64,000 nucleotides of DNA from Trifolium pratense (taxonomy: Eukaryota; Streptophyta; Magnoliopsida; Fabales; Fabaceae), in NCBI RefSeq assembly GCF_020283565.1, contig NC_060063.1, positions 18,418,720 through 18,482,719 on the forward strand, read 5' to 3'. Below the pieces are notes generated by a model, which saw nothing but the letters and a program-made list of their open reading frames with translations, did no database searches and was not told the origin of the DNA. Positions 11,255 to 22,880 of this stretch are shown here, piece by piece (the first letter of the stretch is position 1; every line of letters starts with the position of its first letter). The position numbers were made by a program, and so were the translations under genes.

Positions 11255-12424
11255 TGAAATTCTGGTACACAGTAGACAAGTGTTGTCCACGATGTTCAGA
11301 CACTTGTCGTAACACTTGTCTTAACAGAGAAAACAATAAATCAGAGCATTAAAAACAGATACTGAAAAGCATAAATAACACACATAATTGTTAACCCAGT
11401 TCAGCCTAATAGCCTAATCTGAGGGATACCAATCCAGGAGGAAATTCACTATCAGCAGTATTAATTCAGAGCTAAACTCCCCCGTTTACAACTCCTCACT
11501 TAATCCCTACCCAATGACACTTCTACCTAGGAACTCCTAGATATGAGACCCCGTCTCACTCCCCTCAACCTTACAACCAGTAAGGATTTCAATAACAACA
11601 TAATGGAGACACTCTCCTTGACAAAGATGAAGACACACTTCAATGACATTAACACCTAGCCAACGACTAAGTTCACCATTTGGAGTTGCTTAAAAGCTTC
11701 CTCCAAATACAATACTCAACTCATTACCTACAGGTTTCTGAGTGAGGACATAGTGACCATCTCACAATCCGAGTGGTTCACTTTACACCAACTCTCCTAG
11801 AGAGTGGCTTAAAGACACGAAACCCTTAAAAGACTACATCTTTGATATTCTATTTTAGCTTCAAGTTTCGGTGAATAAAACAGGGTTAGCAGCACCCTTT
11901 AAATAGCAGAGCCACGTGGGCTTTTCATAATGCTTCAGCTCCAATAAATCTTCTAGATGCAAAATATATATTTTTACCAAATCTTTCTTTGCATCAAATA
12001 TTCCTCCCACAAATATATTTGTTGTAAATATATTTTAAAATTAAATCTTCTAATCTTCTTGAAGCACAAAGATTTATTTGAAATAAATCTTTTATATTTT
12101 CTGCAGCAATCTTCACAAGATATATTTTTGAAACAAATATTATATTTTCTAAAAGTTATTTTATTCCTTTAGAAAATAGAACTAGGGTTCGGCTGCCTTC
12201 AGAAACAATAGACCATGTGCGCCTTGTTGTGTAAGAAACCACGAAATAATTCTTCAATCAAATCTTCAAAAGATTGAATAGAAAATAAAAACGCTAGCTG
12301 GCGCGAACAATCAGACATACAAGTGTTGTTACATCTGTCTCAACATTTGGTGTACGCACATATGTCTCAACACTTGGCTAAAAGATGTTTTTGCAAAATG
12401 TAGCCAACATACAAAAACCCAACA
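11255..12424 (-). repeat. 3' LTR of element A (1170 bp)
   Basis: TGAAATTC...CCCAACA. It is followed on the plus strand by the polypurine-tract complement, which marks it as the 3' LTR of a minus-strand element. Confidence 0.92.
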
Positions 12425-12425
12425 A

Positions 12426-12438
12426 TCTCCCCCTTTGG
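12426..12438 (-). promoter_or_regulatory. Polypurine tract of element A
   Basis: TCTCCCCCTTTGG on the plus strand reads CCAAAGGGGGAGA on the element strand, directly beside the 3' LTR. This is the primer site for plus-strand DNA synthesis. Similar CTCCCC(C)TTTTTAG motifs recur at about 13374 and 13864, and multiple tract copies are a known Sirevirus habit. Confidence 0.85.
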
Positions 12439-15400
12439 CAAATTTTGGCTAAAACAATATTAGACCAGTATTAAGAGAGATACAGTATCACCTTTCCTTC
12501 GAGTCAACATGAGCACACAACTGGGAAAGAAAGTAACATAAAAAAGCTACTTCCAAGAGAGCTCTTCAGCTACGAATAACTTGTAAGTAGTAACAGAGGC
12601 ATGCAACAGCAGGAATAAACACATATAGCCTCACAGAGCAGATAGAGAGAAATAAACTCTCACAGTGGATTCAAGGATAGAAGAAATAAACTCCTACAAT
12701 CAGAGTACATCCATTCAACAAAAGATCACCAGGGAAAAATATATTCCCACAAACATAGAACTAGAAAAAATAAATTCCCAGCCACCAGAGAATAAAGCCA
12801 AGATGTCTCAGCATCTGGCTTCACACTTGTCACTTATTCATACTACCACTCCCCCTGAATTTGTGCATGACAGAGCACAAGCATACAATGTAGTCAACCA
12901 TAGGAACTACAACATCCTTGTAATAGCAGAAACATTCAATCAGAGTGATCAACGCTTAATGGTTGTTGTAGACACACATGTGTGCATTCATAAATAAGCA
13001 TGTACAAGTTACCCATATTTCTATGACTGTAACTAACTAAGTCACCCATATTGCTATGACTGTGACCCAAATCACCCATATTTCTATGATTGTGATCCTA
13101 AGCATAAAAGTCATCCATATTTCTATGATTATGACTAAGCACGATGGATCATCCATATTTCTATGACTATGATTATGATCATGCCCTATGCTACAAGTTT
13201 AAATGCTTTTTGGAATTCTTGCATGCACATCACACAGAGCTGAAGGTAACATTTACTCCGCTCAGACATAGGCCTAGAAGATTAATACATCGCAGGAAGA
13301 ACCGCAACACACCAGATGTCAGCACATCTGTCCACACAGCACGCAGATAGATCTTACAGATCATAGATCACTACTCCCCCTTTTTAGCCACAAATTCTGA
13401 CAAATAAAGTCAGTGTGCATTAAACAAAAGAACAGAGGCATAGAGGTACCATAACAGTATCAGAAGTGCAAGTTACATAACAGAGAGAACTAAACTCTCA
13501 CAAAAGAACCACATAGGGAGAAATAAACTCCCACATACTGAGAAAAATAAAGTCTCACACATCAGATCAGGATGTCTAGACATCAGGCATGACATCACAC
13601 ATCAGGAACATAGCACTTCCACAACCATCAAGCACACTATCAGAGCATAAGCTATCAGAACATATTATCAGGCTAGTCACACACTACTACTCCTCCTGAA
13701 TACATTGCTCCCCCTCAACACATGCATATATATATAACTCACACTCCCCCTCAATACGAGCATAGAAGCATAAGAACAACAATACGAGCATAGAAGCATA
13801 AGAACAACAACTTCACCAGATGTAAGAACATCGGTCCACACATTTGTCCACACACACACACTACTCCCCTTTTTTAGTCATAATTTTGACAAACATCATA
13901 CATATCAGAACATAGAGTAGCAGACAAACGCTTCAGAGTGCACACAATATAGACCATAATGCACACAGAGGTGCTAGAAATCCAAGGCAAGACCCACAAA
14001 ATATACGGAGAACAAAAGTAGTGGAAAGAGAACATGCGCGCTTTCATCCACAATACCATGACCAAATTCCAACAGTATAGCATGAAGATCATAAGTAACA
14101 AGGCATAAACCTATACTATCTTCATCACACCAACCACATAGTGCACAGAGCTACTACAACCAAATATAACACCATGGGATACATAGTTCATCATATATAA
14201 ATCAGAAATGGAGGAACCATATCATATCCACCACATCAAACTCCATAGTCAACACTCATAAAATATACATTTTCCCCTTGTTTCCACAACATGACAAGAG
14301 CATGAGAAAACATTGTTCTTGGAAACAACATGTACCAACCGGCAGAGAAAACAATGTTAGGAACATGTGGTCCGACAAAAGAAATCTATAGTCAAAAGTC
14401 AAAGACACTCCCTTTTTGGCTTTGGAGTGCTTCTGATCTTTCAATCTCAAAGAGTTGTCTCCTAATACTCTTAGAGATTACACCCATAAAGGTTATTGGT
14501 AGCTTCACCATAAACGTTGTAGCTTGCTTCATAGTTAAAAACATACTTACCAAAAATTCAGCTTCTCATAGCATTATCTCCTTTAAAACACAAATTTCTA
14601 TTTCTAGACATTTTCTTCAAAATGAATGAAACATTCTCTAAGAGGACAGAAGAGATGTCAACTTTCTTCCTGTCAAGTGACATGATGCCCATAACATCAT
14701 CCTCAATATTTGGCTCATAGTCAACCACATTCTGGCATTTTGGTGACAGATGTTGTACACAATGTTGGAACACTTGAGATAACACGATGTTGAGACAGAT
14801 GTTACAACATCTCGTACCAGAACAGACAAGTTATTCAACACAGATGAGTATTATTCAATTTCAATCTCAAGAGACATATACTAAAAGCATCTTCAACAAT
14901 AGATATATTTTCATCACATAAGAACATCAAACTAGAGGTTTCAGAAATAGGTCTGAAACAGTCACACACAATAGTAGTAATCACCTCTAATCATCACATA
15001 TTTGATCATTATCGCATCTGATCATACCACATCTGAACACATATAGTACTTCTTAGCAGAAAGCACATCCACACAAACAATCATATCATGCTAGTTCTCT
15101 TTCAGTCACACTTTGAGCAACAACTTTGGTCAAGTGGAAGATCATCAGGATCGGTTTCTTCCACCACATTCAAAACCTCAATACTCCAAACCACCATTAG
15201 GTTGATTTTCAACCTTATTAGATTGAAGACTCTCAGAACCATATCAGCCTCAATTTGGGGAATCGCAGAATAGGTTTTAACAACACAAATGGGTTGGTCC
15301 AGGATGTTTCAACATTCGATATGACATCAGACTCAGGTGAGGTTTCTTTGGGGGACTCAACCACAACTTTAGTGGGGGATGGCAAAGTGTCAGAACCAAC

Positions 15401-15500
15401 AACCTTGGAAAATGACACATGCACAATTTCAACAACAGTGTCATAATCAACAACATTTATACCAGATTGAAAGTTTTAGAGGCACATCTAACAGATGTTC
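12439..15500 (-). other. Non-coding 3' internal region of element A
   Basis: About 3 kb with repeated phrases (GAGAAATAAACTCCCAC, ACTCCCCCTGAAT, CACATCTGTCCACAC) and no protein domain. The same kind of text fills 20064-22178 of element C, so it belongs to this family rather than to decayed host DNA. Confidence 0.6.
13005..13175. repeat. Minisatellite in element A
   Basis: Five imperfect units built around 'CCCATATTTCTATGACTGTG' lie in the non-coding 3' internal region. Confidence 0.8.
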
Positions 15501-15620
15501 CAACACTACCCAAGTAAATCTGGAGGAATCATCAACAACTAAAAAAACATACTTCTTTTCGACCAAGGTTTTCAACTTGCATAAGTCTCATCAAATCAGC
15601 AATCATCTCTTTTCTAGAGA
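15500..15620 (-). pseudogene. Integrase-core scrap in element A
   Basis: On the minus strand the frame reads LMRLMQVENLGRKEVCFF and, after a shift, VVDDSSRFTW. This matches the start of the integrase catalytic core of element C (DDFSRYTW, 23764-23790), including the first catalytic Asp. Only about 40 codons remain. It lies 3' of the env-like pieces, the reverse of the normal order, so the element is rearranged. Confidence 0.7.
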
Positions 15621-16811
15621 GAACACCAGCCTGCTTCTGGACAGATGGGCCAATACCTGCTGCAACATTTGTCCCTTCTACTAGTCTATAGTGCAATGTG
15701 AGAGGAGATTCCCTCTTACAGACAACATCAGAGCTGATCAAAATACTTGGATGTTGGTCAAGAACAATACCACACAGTAAGTAGGAAATGCTATGGGTAG
15801 TTGCAGAGTGGCATAAAAGACATAAGCACCATAATCAAACCTGGCCTTAGTTCCAACAACATAAATGAACCTAGCCAATTCTTTGGCTACATTACTGGAA
15901 TGAGTGGTAGGAACCCAATTAACAGCAGCAAATTGTTCTACAAATTTCATTATCTGTGACTTCCAGCTCAGCTACTTCCTCATCACTTCTTCCCAAAAAT
16001 TTGTTAATTATGGAGGGAGAGAGATGAACACACTTGCCTCTCACATAGACCTGCCTATACTCAGGGTTTTTAGGATCATCACAATTGTCACCAACATTCA
16101 CTACAAATTCCCTTACCAGCTTATCAAAACAGTAACCTAGATCAGACACTGTTCTCATCAGACCTTCCTTCCTTTCATACTTCTTCTGAATGTGCCACCA
16201 GATGTAGCTACACTTGTCTCTCTTTCAAAGTCTGATTTATTAAAAGGGGGTTCTTTTCTTTTCAGACTCTTTTTCTTCTCCCCAGTAACAGATACATTAT
16301 TACTCTTTGTCCTTGGTGGACCATACAAAGGTTTCTTCCCAGCAAATCTTGTCACCTTTCACGATTTAGATTTCAGGACAAGTGTATTGACAGTTGTCAC
16401 ATTTTTACCAGCCCCACTTCTGATTCTTCCTACAACATTAGCACTAGGTGTCTTATCTAGTGACTTGTCACCAGCCACTATATCATTCACAATGACAACA
16501 TCAGGATCATCACCCACACTTTTGTCAACAGAAGGTTCTTTATCAGCAAACAAAGACCTAATACTCTCATCAGATTTAGAATAACCCATAACATTATTAC
16601 CAGAGTTATTATTAGTCCTTACTACTACTGGAATTCTTTCTTGCTCAGTAGTATCCACCTGGTCAGGATTATCTTGATCATTCTTGCCTACACCAGTATC
16701 AGGTACCACAAATGTATAAACATCTGGCACAACATTAGTCTCAAGAACAGTTTCCTTAATATACTCATCAATACAGTAACTATTGACTTTAGTAGAAGCA
16801 TCAACAGCAGA
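15532..16811 (-). pseudogene. Broken envelope-like reading frame of element A, main part
   Basis: From 16811 down to about 15620 the minus strand holds successive open blocks broken by stops and frame changes (near 16356, 16158, 15919-15950 and 15740). The blocks resemble proteins annotated as 'envelope-like' in legume retroelements. An acidic N-terminal part rich in Thr, Val and Asp comes first, then a basic KRK segment, then a conserved domain containing LGYCFDKLVREFVVNVGDNC and VRGKCVHLSPSIINKFLGRS. The family label is from memory. The frame is interrupted upstream by solo LTR B, and its first codons lie at 27914-28010. No fusion function has been shown for such plant proteins, and this copy is dead. 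Confidence 0.7.
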
Positions 16812-17601
16812 ATTAATGTAACGACCCAAAATTTAGTATTCGTTATTTAATTATTTTATTACGCGAGGGCGTGATTTATAATTAAATTATTAAGCGGCGA
16901 ATAATCATTTAGCGAGAACGTAAGTTAATGAGCGAGAAGTTATGTTGATTGGGCCTTGGGGCGTGTAAGTGGTCATTGGGCTTAGCCAATTGGGCTTTGA
17001 TCCATGAGAATGGAGAGAGCTATAAGTAGCAAGTCAACCATGAATAGTCTCATAAGTTGCAATTCTTGAGAAAGAGCAAGAGGAGGAGCTCATGAGGGAG
17101 AGGGAGAGCTCGTGGGAGAGAAAGAGAAGAGCAAGCTTGTGGATTCGTCGAGCTAAGGTACGAGAGTTAGATTACATATTCGTGAGTGATTCGAAAGAGG
17201 GGAGGATGTCGATTCCTCCATTCCCAAACTCTTTCCACTCTATTTTCTTGTGGGTTTTGTGGGTGATTTTCTTAATGGAAAATGGATTCTTTTGATCCTA
17301 ACATGTGTAGTGAACTCATGGTAGATGAGGTAAACAACTTTGGGGAGTTGAAAGTGAGTATATGTAGATGTTTGATCAATGATTTGCATGTTTTGTTAAA
17401 CTTGCTTAAAATGCAAGAAATTGGTATGAATTTGTAAGTGTGATGTATGTGGGTGTTTGTGAGTGTTAATTAATGTTCATAGATACCATATATGCTTGAA
17501 TTAGCTGTTTATAAGAATTTATAACATGTCTAGATGGATTTTTGGGTGGATTCAATGTTAAACCGCCTTAGAGAAACTCAAGAACAGATATTTTTCTGGT
17601 A

Positions 17602-17730
17602 TAGTTCGCTAAGCGACCAGGAGTTCGCTGTAGCGAACATGTTCGCTGAAGCTCGCCAAAGCTCGCCATGAGCAGGTGACTTCCTGGTGAGGTTCGCCAA
17701 GTCTCGCTAAGGCTTCGCTTAGCGAAGGCC
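17602..17730. repeat. GCGAA-rich repeats in LTR B
   Basis: Short iterations of TTCGCTAAGCGA, TTCGCTGTAGCGAAC and GCTTCGCTTAGCGAAG form small overlapping palindromes. Confidence 0.6.
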
Positions 17731-18460
17731 TCTGTGACAGCAATTTTTGTTAATGTTTGTAAGTGTAATTAGGCACTTGTAACATGGTTTAAGGGTATCC
17801 TTACATGATTGTTGATACATGTTGATACTGTTAATACTTATTGTTAATCGTTATATGATCGATAAACGTGTGTGCAATAAGTTGTAGCTTAAAGTGAGCA
17901 ATGTGATGTTTTAGCATTAATTTGCAATGTTAAGGAAATGATGTGTGTTTTATGACATAAGTGTAAATGAAACTTTATGTGTATAAAAATGGTTATGCAG
18001 ATAATTATCATGTGAATAATTATGATTGGAGTGATAGGATATTGTGTTATCCTAATGTGTTAGATGTTGGAATTGTGTTTCCGCATCAGTGAATGAATAG
18101 CTTCGAGCTAGATAGCGTCATGTATTTGATGTGTTTAAAAGTAATCATGCATTCATGAATAAATTGTGATATTGGAATCATGTGTATTCCAATAGAGTAA
18201 ATGGACTATGTTTTCCAAAAGTGGCCGAAGATGGGATTATGTTATCCGAAATCTAGAGCCCATATCCAAACATGATATAAAACTGTGTGACTCCTCTTTA
18301 TGAGTGAGATGGTTGATGATAACCGAGATCCGACATGATTTTAAACTGTATTGATGATGATCCTGCATGATCTAAAACTGACACCATCCAGCAACGATGT
18401 AAAACTGAATGAGATGGTCTAAGTTGGCCAGCATCCTGCATGATGTAAAACTGATGTAGA

Positions 18461-18563
18461 GTCCGTGCATGACTATAATCTGAACAGTCCGTGCATGACT
18501 ATAATCTGAACAGTCCGTACATGACTATAATCTGAACAGTCCGTCATGACTAAAATCTGAACA
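18461..18563. repeat. 26-bp tandem repeat in LTR B
   Basis: Four units of the type GTCCGTGCATGACTATAATC-TGAACA. A related set (GAGTCCGTCATGACTATAAA, three copies) lies at 18775-18872. Confidence 0.85.
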
Positions 18564-19005
18564 ATGTAAATTGGTACCACATGCATTAGTCGTGTCTAGG
18601 GATGACATGACATTGGATAATTGGCATTAGGTGCATTAGGGTAAATGCACATGTATTTGATAATTGTTATGTGACAATATCTGATTGGATTGTAATGTGT
18701 TTTCCGTATGTGTTAAGCTTTGGTATTTACTAATTGTTTGATACTGTGATTGTTGCCATGACTTGGTATGTGAGTAGAGTCCGTCATGACTATAAAATGA
18801 ACAAGTGTAGAGTCTGTCATGACTATAAAATGAACAAGTGTAGAGTCCGTCATGACTATAAAATGAACACTTTGGTAGTGTCCGAGAAGACGTGAAACTA
18901 TATGATTGGTGTGTTTGTAAATGAATGATTAATTGGTAGTCGCATTTGACGATGTATGTGCGTGAGTTAGAAATGTATGATAGCGTGTGAAGTGTGTAGT
19001 ATACT

Positions 19006-20047
19006 TGAAATTCCTGGCACACAGTGGACAGGTGTTGCTCAAGGTGTAGCAACACTTGTCTGTTGTAGACAGATGTTGTTACTGGTGCGCCAACACTTGT
19101 CTATAAACAGAGCAAATAACATAAAACAGTACAAACAGTAAAGTAAATAACACACAAGAGTTGTTAACCCAGTTCAGCCTAAAGCCTACTCTGGGGGATA
19201 CCAATCCAGGAATGAAGTCCACTATCAGCAGTATTACTTCGAAGCTAAACTCCCCCGTTTACAACTTCTCACTTAATCACTACCCAATGATCCTTCTACC
19301 TAGGAACTCCTAGATATGAGACCCCGTCCCAATTCCCACCTTAGCAACACAGACAGCGCTGCTATTCAATTCAGATGATTACAACGATTGGAGACACACT
19401 CCTAAAAACTAGGATTCACTCTTGCTTAAAAGCTTGCGAGTAAACCACACAACATAATAGAACAATCTCCGTACTTCAAAGCTTAGGAGAAGTTCACACT
19501 TACAACTCAATAACACTCAGGTCCTAAGCTTGCATCAATGATATACAAGAAAGGCTCACAATTAACACTCTAAAATCCTAAAAACTCACGCTTTGTAAGA
19601 CTCGATTTTAGATGCTTGAAACCATATGCTTGCCTTCGTATTTATAGTAGTAGAACGACTTGGGCTTCAAGACAAAATTAGGGCTTCTAGAATTGCGGCA
19701 GCAGTGATATATTTTTGAAAACAATAGTTATATTTTTGAAACCGCAAAAATATATTTTCCAAAAATATAATTCTTTTGGAAAATAAAACTAGGGTTTAGC
19801 TGCCTCATGAAACACATTAAACACGTGCGCCTTCTTCTGTAAGAAACCTTGACATAATTCTTCAAACAGATCTTCAAAAGATTGCGTAGAAAATAATAAC
19901 ATCTTAGCTGGCGCGCGCAGAACAGAGTCAGGTGTTGTTCCAAAGTGTCACAACATTTGTCACAACACTTGGGGTCAGCTCACTTGTCTCAACACTTGGC
20001 TAAAATATGTTTTTGCAAAATGTAGCCAATCATACAAAAACCCAACA
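19006..20047 (-). repeat. 3' LTR of element C (1042 bp)
   Basis: Starts TGAAATTCCTGG, ends ACCCAACA, and is followed by the polypurine-tract complement TCTCCCCCTTTGG (20049-20061). Confidence 0.93.
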
Positions 20048-20048
20048 A

Positions 20049-20061
20049 TCTCCCCCTTTGG
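20049..20061 (-). promoter_or_regulatory. Polypurine tract of element C
   Basis: Identical to that of A. A second tract-like CTCCCCCTTTTTAG lies at about 20660. Confidence 0.85.
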
Positions 20062-22178
20062 CAAATTTTGGCTAAAACAATATTAGACCAGTATATAGAG
20101 AGATACATTATTACCTTTCCTTCGAGTCAACATGATCACACAACTAGGAAAAAAAGTAACACATAATAAAAACTACTTCCAAGAGATTTAAGTAGCATCA
20201 GAGGTAATGCAACAGCGGAATAGAAACAACTAGCCTCATGGAACAACACAAGAGAGAGACAAACTCTCAATAGCAGATGCTAAGAAGTAGGAGAAATAAA
20301 CTCCTAGTAGTTTAATGCGCATCCATTCAAAAGGAAAAATAAATTCCCATAAAACATCTGAGAAAAAATAAATTCTCAGTCATAAGAGATAGTGGACTCA
20401 ATAGTCAGGTGCCATAACACTTGGCACAACATTTGTCATCAAACACATTCAGGCGATCAAGAGATAATTTCACTCACACTCCCCCTGAATTCATGCATAC
20501 ACATACCAGATAGAGAAAGAATATTCACTACTCCCCCTCAGTACATGCATATTACTCACACTCCCCCTCAATACGAGCATACGAACAATTCATGCAAAAA
20601 CAGTCAACAGTCTCCAGATGTGAGAACATCTGCCCACGCACTTGTCACACACACATTACTCCCCCTTTTTAGCCACAATTTAGACAAACCTCATGAATAG
20701 GAAATCATAGTGTACCAGAGCATAGAGAATATCAGTGTGCAGTTATTACAGACCATAGAGCACACACAGGTGCTAGAAATTCAGGGCCTTGCCCACAAAA
20801 GATACGGAGAACAAAAGTAGTGGAAAGAGAACATGCGCGCTTTCATCCATAATACCATGACCAAACTCCAACAGTATAGCATGAAGATCATAAGTAACAA
20901 GCCATAAACCTATACTATCTTCATCACATCAACCACATAGTGCACAGAGCTACTACAACCAAATATAACACCATGGGATACATAGTTCATCATATATAAA
21001 TCAGTAGTGGAGGAACCATATCATATTCACCACATCAAACATTTCCCCCTTGTTTGCACATCATGAAAGAGACATCATCTAAGAAGGAACACTTACATGT
21101 CATATTTCTTCCTGTCAGGTGACATAATTTCCAGGACATCTAGCTCAGAGTTACACACACACAGATGAAGATTAACCAGTTTCAACTTCAAGAGGCATAT
21201 ACCAAATCCATCTTCAACAATCATATAAGAACTTCAAACCAGAAGTTTCAGAAACAGGTCTGAAATAGTCACATATACTAGTAGTAATCACCTCTGAATA
21301 TCACATATCTGAGCACACAATATCAGAAACACATTCAGAACATAAGAATTTTCATCTGCTTCCTAGTGAGAGTACCAACCATTGGCTGAGCAGATGTACC
21401 TACACATGGTACAACATTTGTCTCCAGTGTCATAGATGCATCAACATCTGACACAACATCCGTCTTAAGGATGAGTTCCACGAGTGAATCAGCAGTAACT
21501 CACTTGTGGTTTTAGTAACTCATAATTAACAATAGCAGGGGAACACAAGAGAATCAACCATCAGTAGTTGATCAGCTTTCAATAACAAAGAACAATAATC
21601 ATTTGCTCCCAACTAAAATGCTCATCCTAGGTGATTTGGATGACGCTCCAAAGTACAGATAACGATTAACCATTGAACATAAGTTGAAACAGCTCCAATG
21701 TTCATAATCCCTTGAAGTGCTTTTTACTACAGCAGAACAAGAGTTCCATGCTCTCATAGACTTGATGATATCAAGTTAGAGTAAACAACCTTCATCCCGT
21801 TTCAGAGAAATACCACCATTCATATTGAGAAAAATAAATTCTCAATATAAAGATGTCAAGACATTAAGTCTGACATGTCTTCAAGGTCTTCCAGCTTCAG
21901 ATTAAAGACTCCCCCTTAATAACTGCATAATCTGCTGGTCAGATGTTCCAACATTTAGGAGGACATCAGTCTCCTTCTCAAGGAATACACAAAGAGATCC
22001 TTTATCGAAGCCACTGGAGGTTGACTTTTAGGATTAGAAGCAAAAATAAATTGCTCATAAGTTCATTCAGATCTCTCTTTAACAAACTTCATATATGAGT
22101 GCCTTTATGAGTGGACTTGAGATCACCTTCAAGTATCTTTGGCATCTCTAACAAGTTAGTTGGATCTCTCATCGAGTA
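20062..22178 (-). other. Non-coding 3' internal region of element C
   Basis: It carries the same phrase repeats as A (for example TAGTGGAAAGAGAACATGCG at about 20816 and 14012). Near 21420-21560 there is a faint relic of the env-like N-terminal text. No open frame of note is present. Confidence 0.55.
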
Positions 22179-22829
22179 TCACCTCACCAAGGGATACAGC
22201 TTCAAAGAACAACATAGTTTTGCATACTCAGCACCCAAAACCACCATGAGTTTTCCATCAGATATATATGCAGCGGAATTCGAACTAGAAAACTCATCAC
22301 CAAACTTCAGGCACAACATAATGACCTTTGCACACACTCCACATTCTAGGTCCAACAGGTTAATATAGGTTTGAAAATAAATCAAACCATACAACAAATC
22401 ATCACCAAAGCTACACGCCTGAATAATAATGGACAGGTCTATTACACGCCCTGCCATGAATAGTCCATCCTCCACTTCTAGGGACCATTCAACCAATATG
22501 AACTTCTTCAAGTTCAAACAACTTTTCTCATTAGATGGGGAATTAACATCAGTGTGTTCGTCAGACACTTCTTCTTTATTATCAGTCATCACCTGACCAT
22601 TTTCATTTCCAGGAACAATCACATGTTCGGGGATTTCAGGAACAGTTTCACCTTGTTTATTCTCTCGGGCCAAAGATGTGTCAACATCTTGCACAACATT
22701 AGTCTCAAGAACGATTTTCTTGAACCAATCAATCACATAGTCAATCATGACTTTACCAGAAGTACCAACATTAACATTAACTTTAGAGGAAGAGTTCATA
22801 TCATATTTCCCTTGATTAGCGTGCACCAT
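22179..22829 (-). pseudogene. Envelope-like frame remnant of element C (216 codons)
   Basis: An open minus-strand frame starts MVHANQGKYDMNSSS, and its first 70 residues parallel the env-like N-terminus of A (acidic, with a conserved ETNVVQDVDT). After about residue 110 it passes into text shared with 29277-29540 of A (LLYGLIYFQTY, LECGVCAKVI), and the conserved KLVREF/VRGK domain is absent. It starts 52 bases downstream of the polyprotein stop. The open frame may be translated, but no function can be assigned. Confidence 0.55.
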
Positions 22830-22880
22830 ACAATGGAGAGAGGGAAAAGAGGCGGTTGCACGCGTTACATGCAGTAACTG

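Noticed and set aside
11957..12172. 71-codon plus-strand frame, repeated at 30369-30584
   Set aside because: It lies in the two LTRs of element A, has no motif, and runs opposite to the element.
13005..13175. CRISPR-like array
   Set aside because: The spacing is irregular, the units are imperfect throughout, and it lies in a plant retroelement. It is a simple minisatellite.
18636..19055. 139-codon minus-strand frame with CSFYSHD repeats
   Set aside because: The repeats are the tandem array of LTR B read in one frame, and the frame runs across the LTR B / element C border.
19728..19943. 71-codon minus-strand open frame, identical at 27146-27361
   Set aside because: It is the same frame in the two LTRs of element C. 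Its duplication reflects the LTR pair, not a gene.
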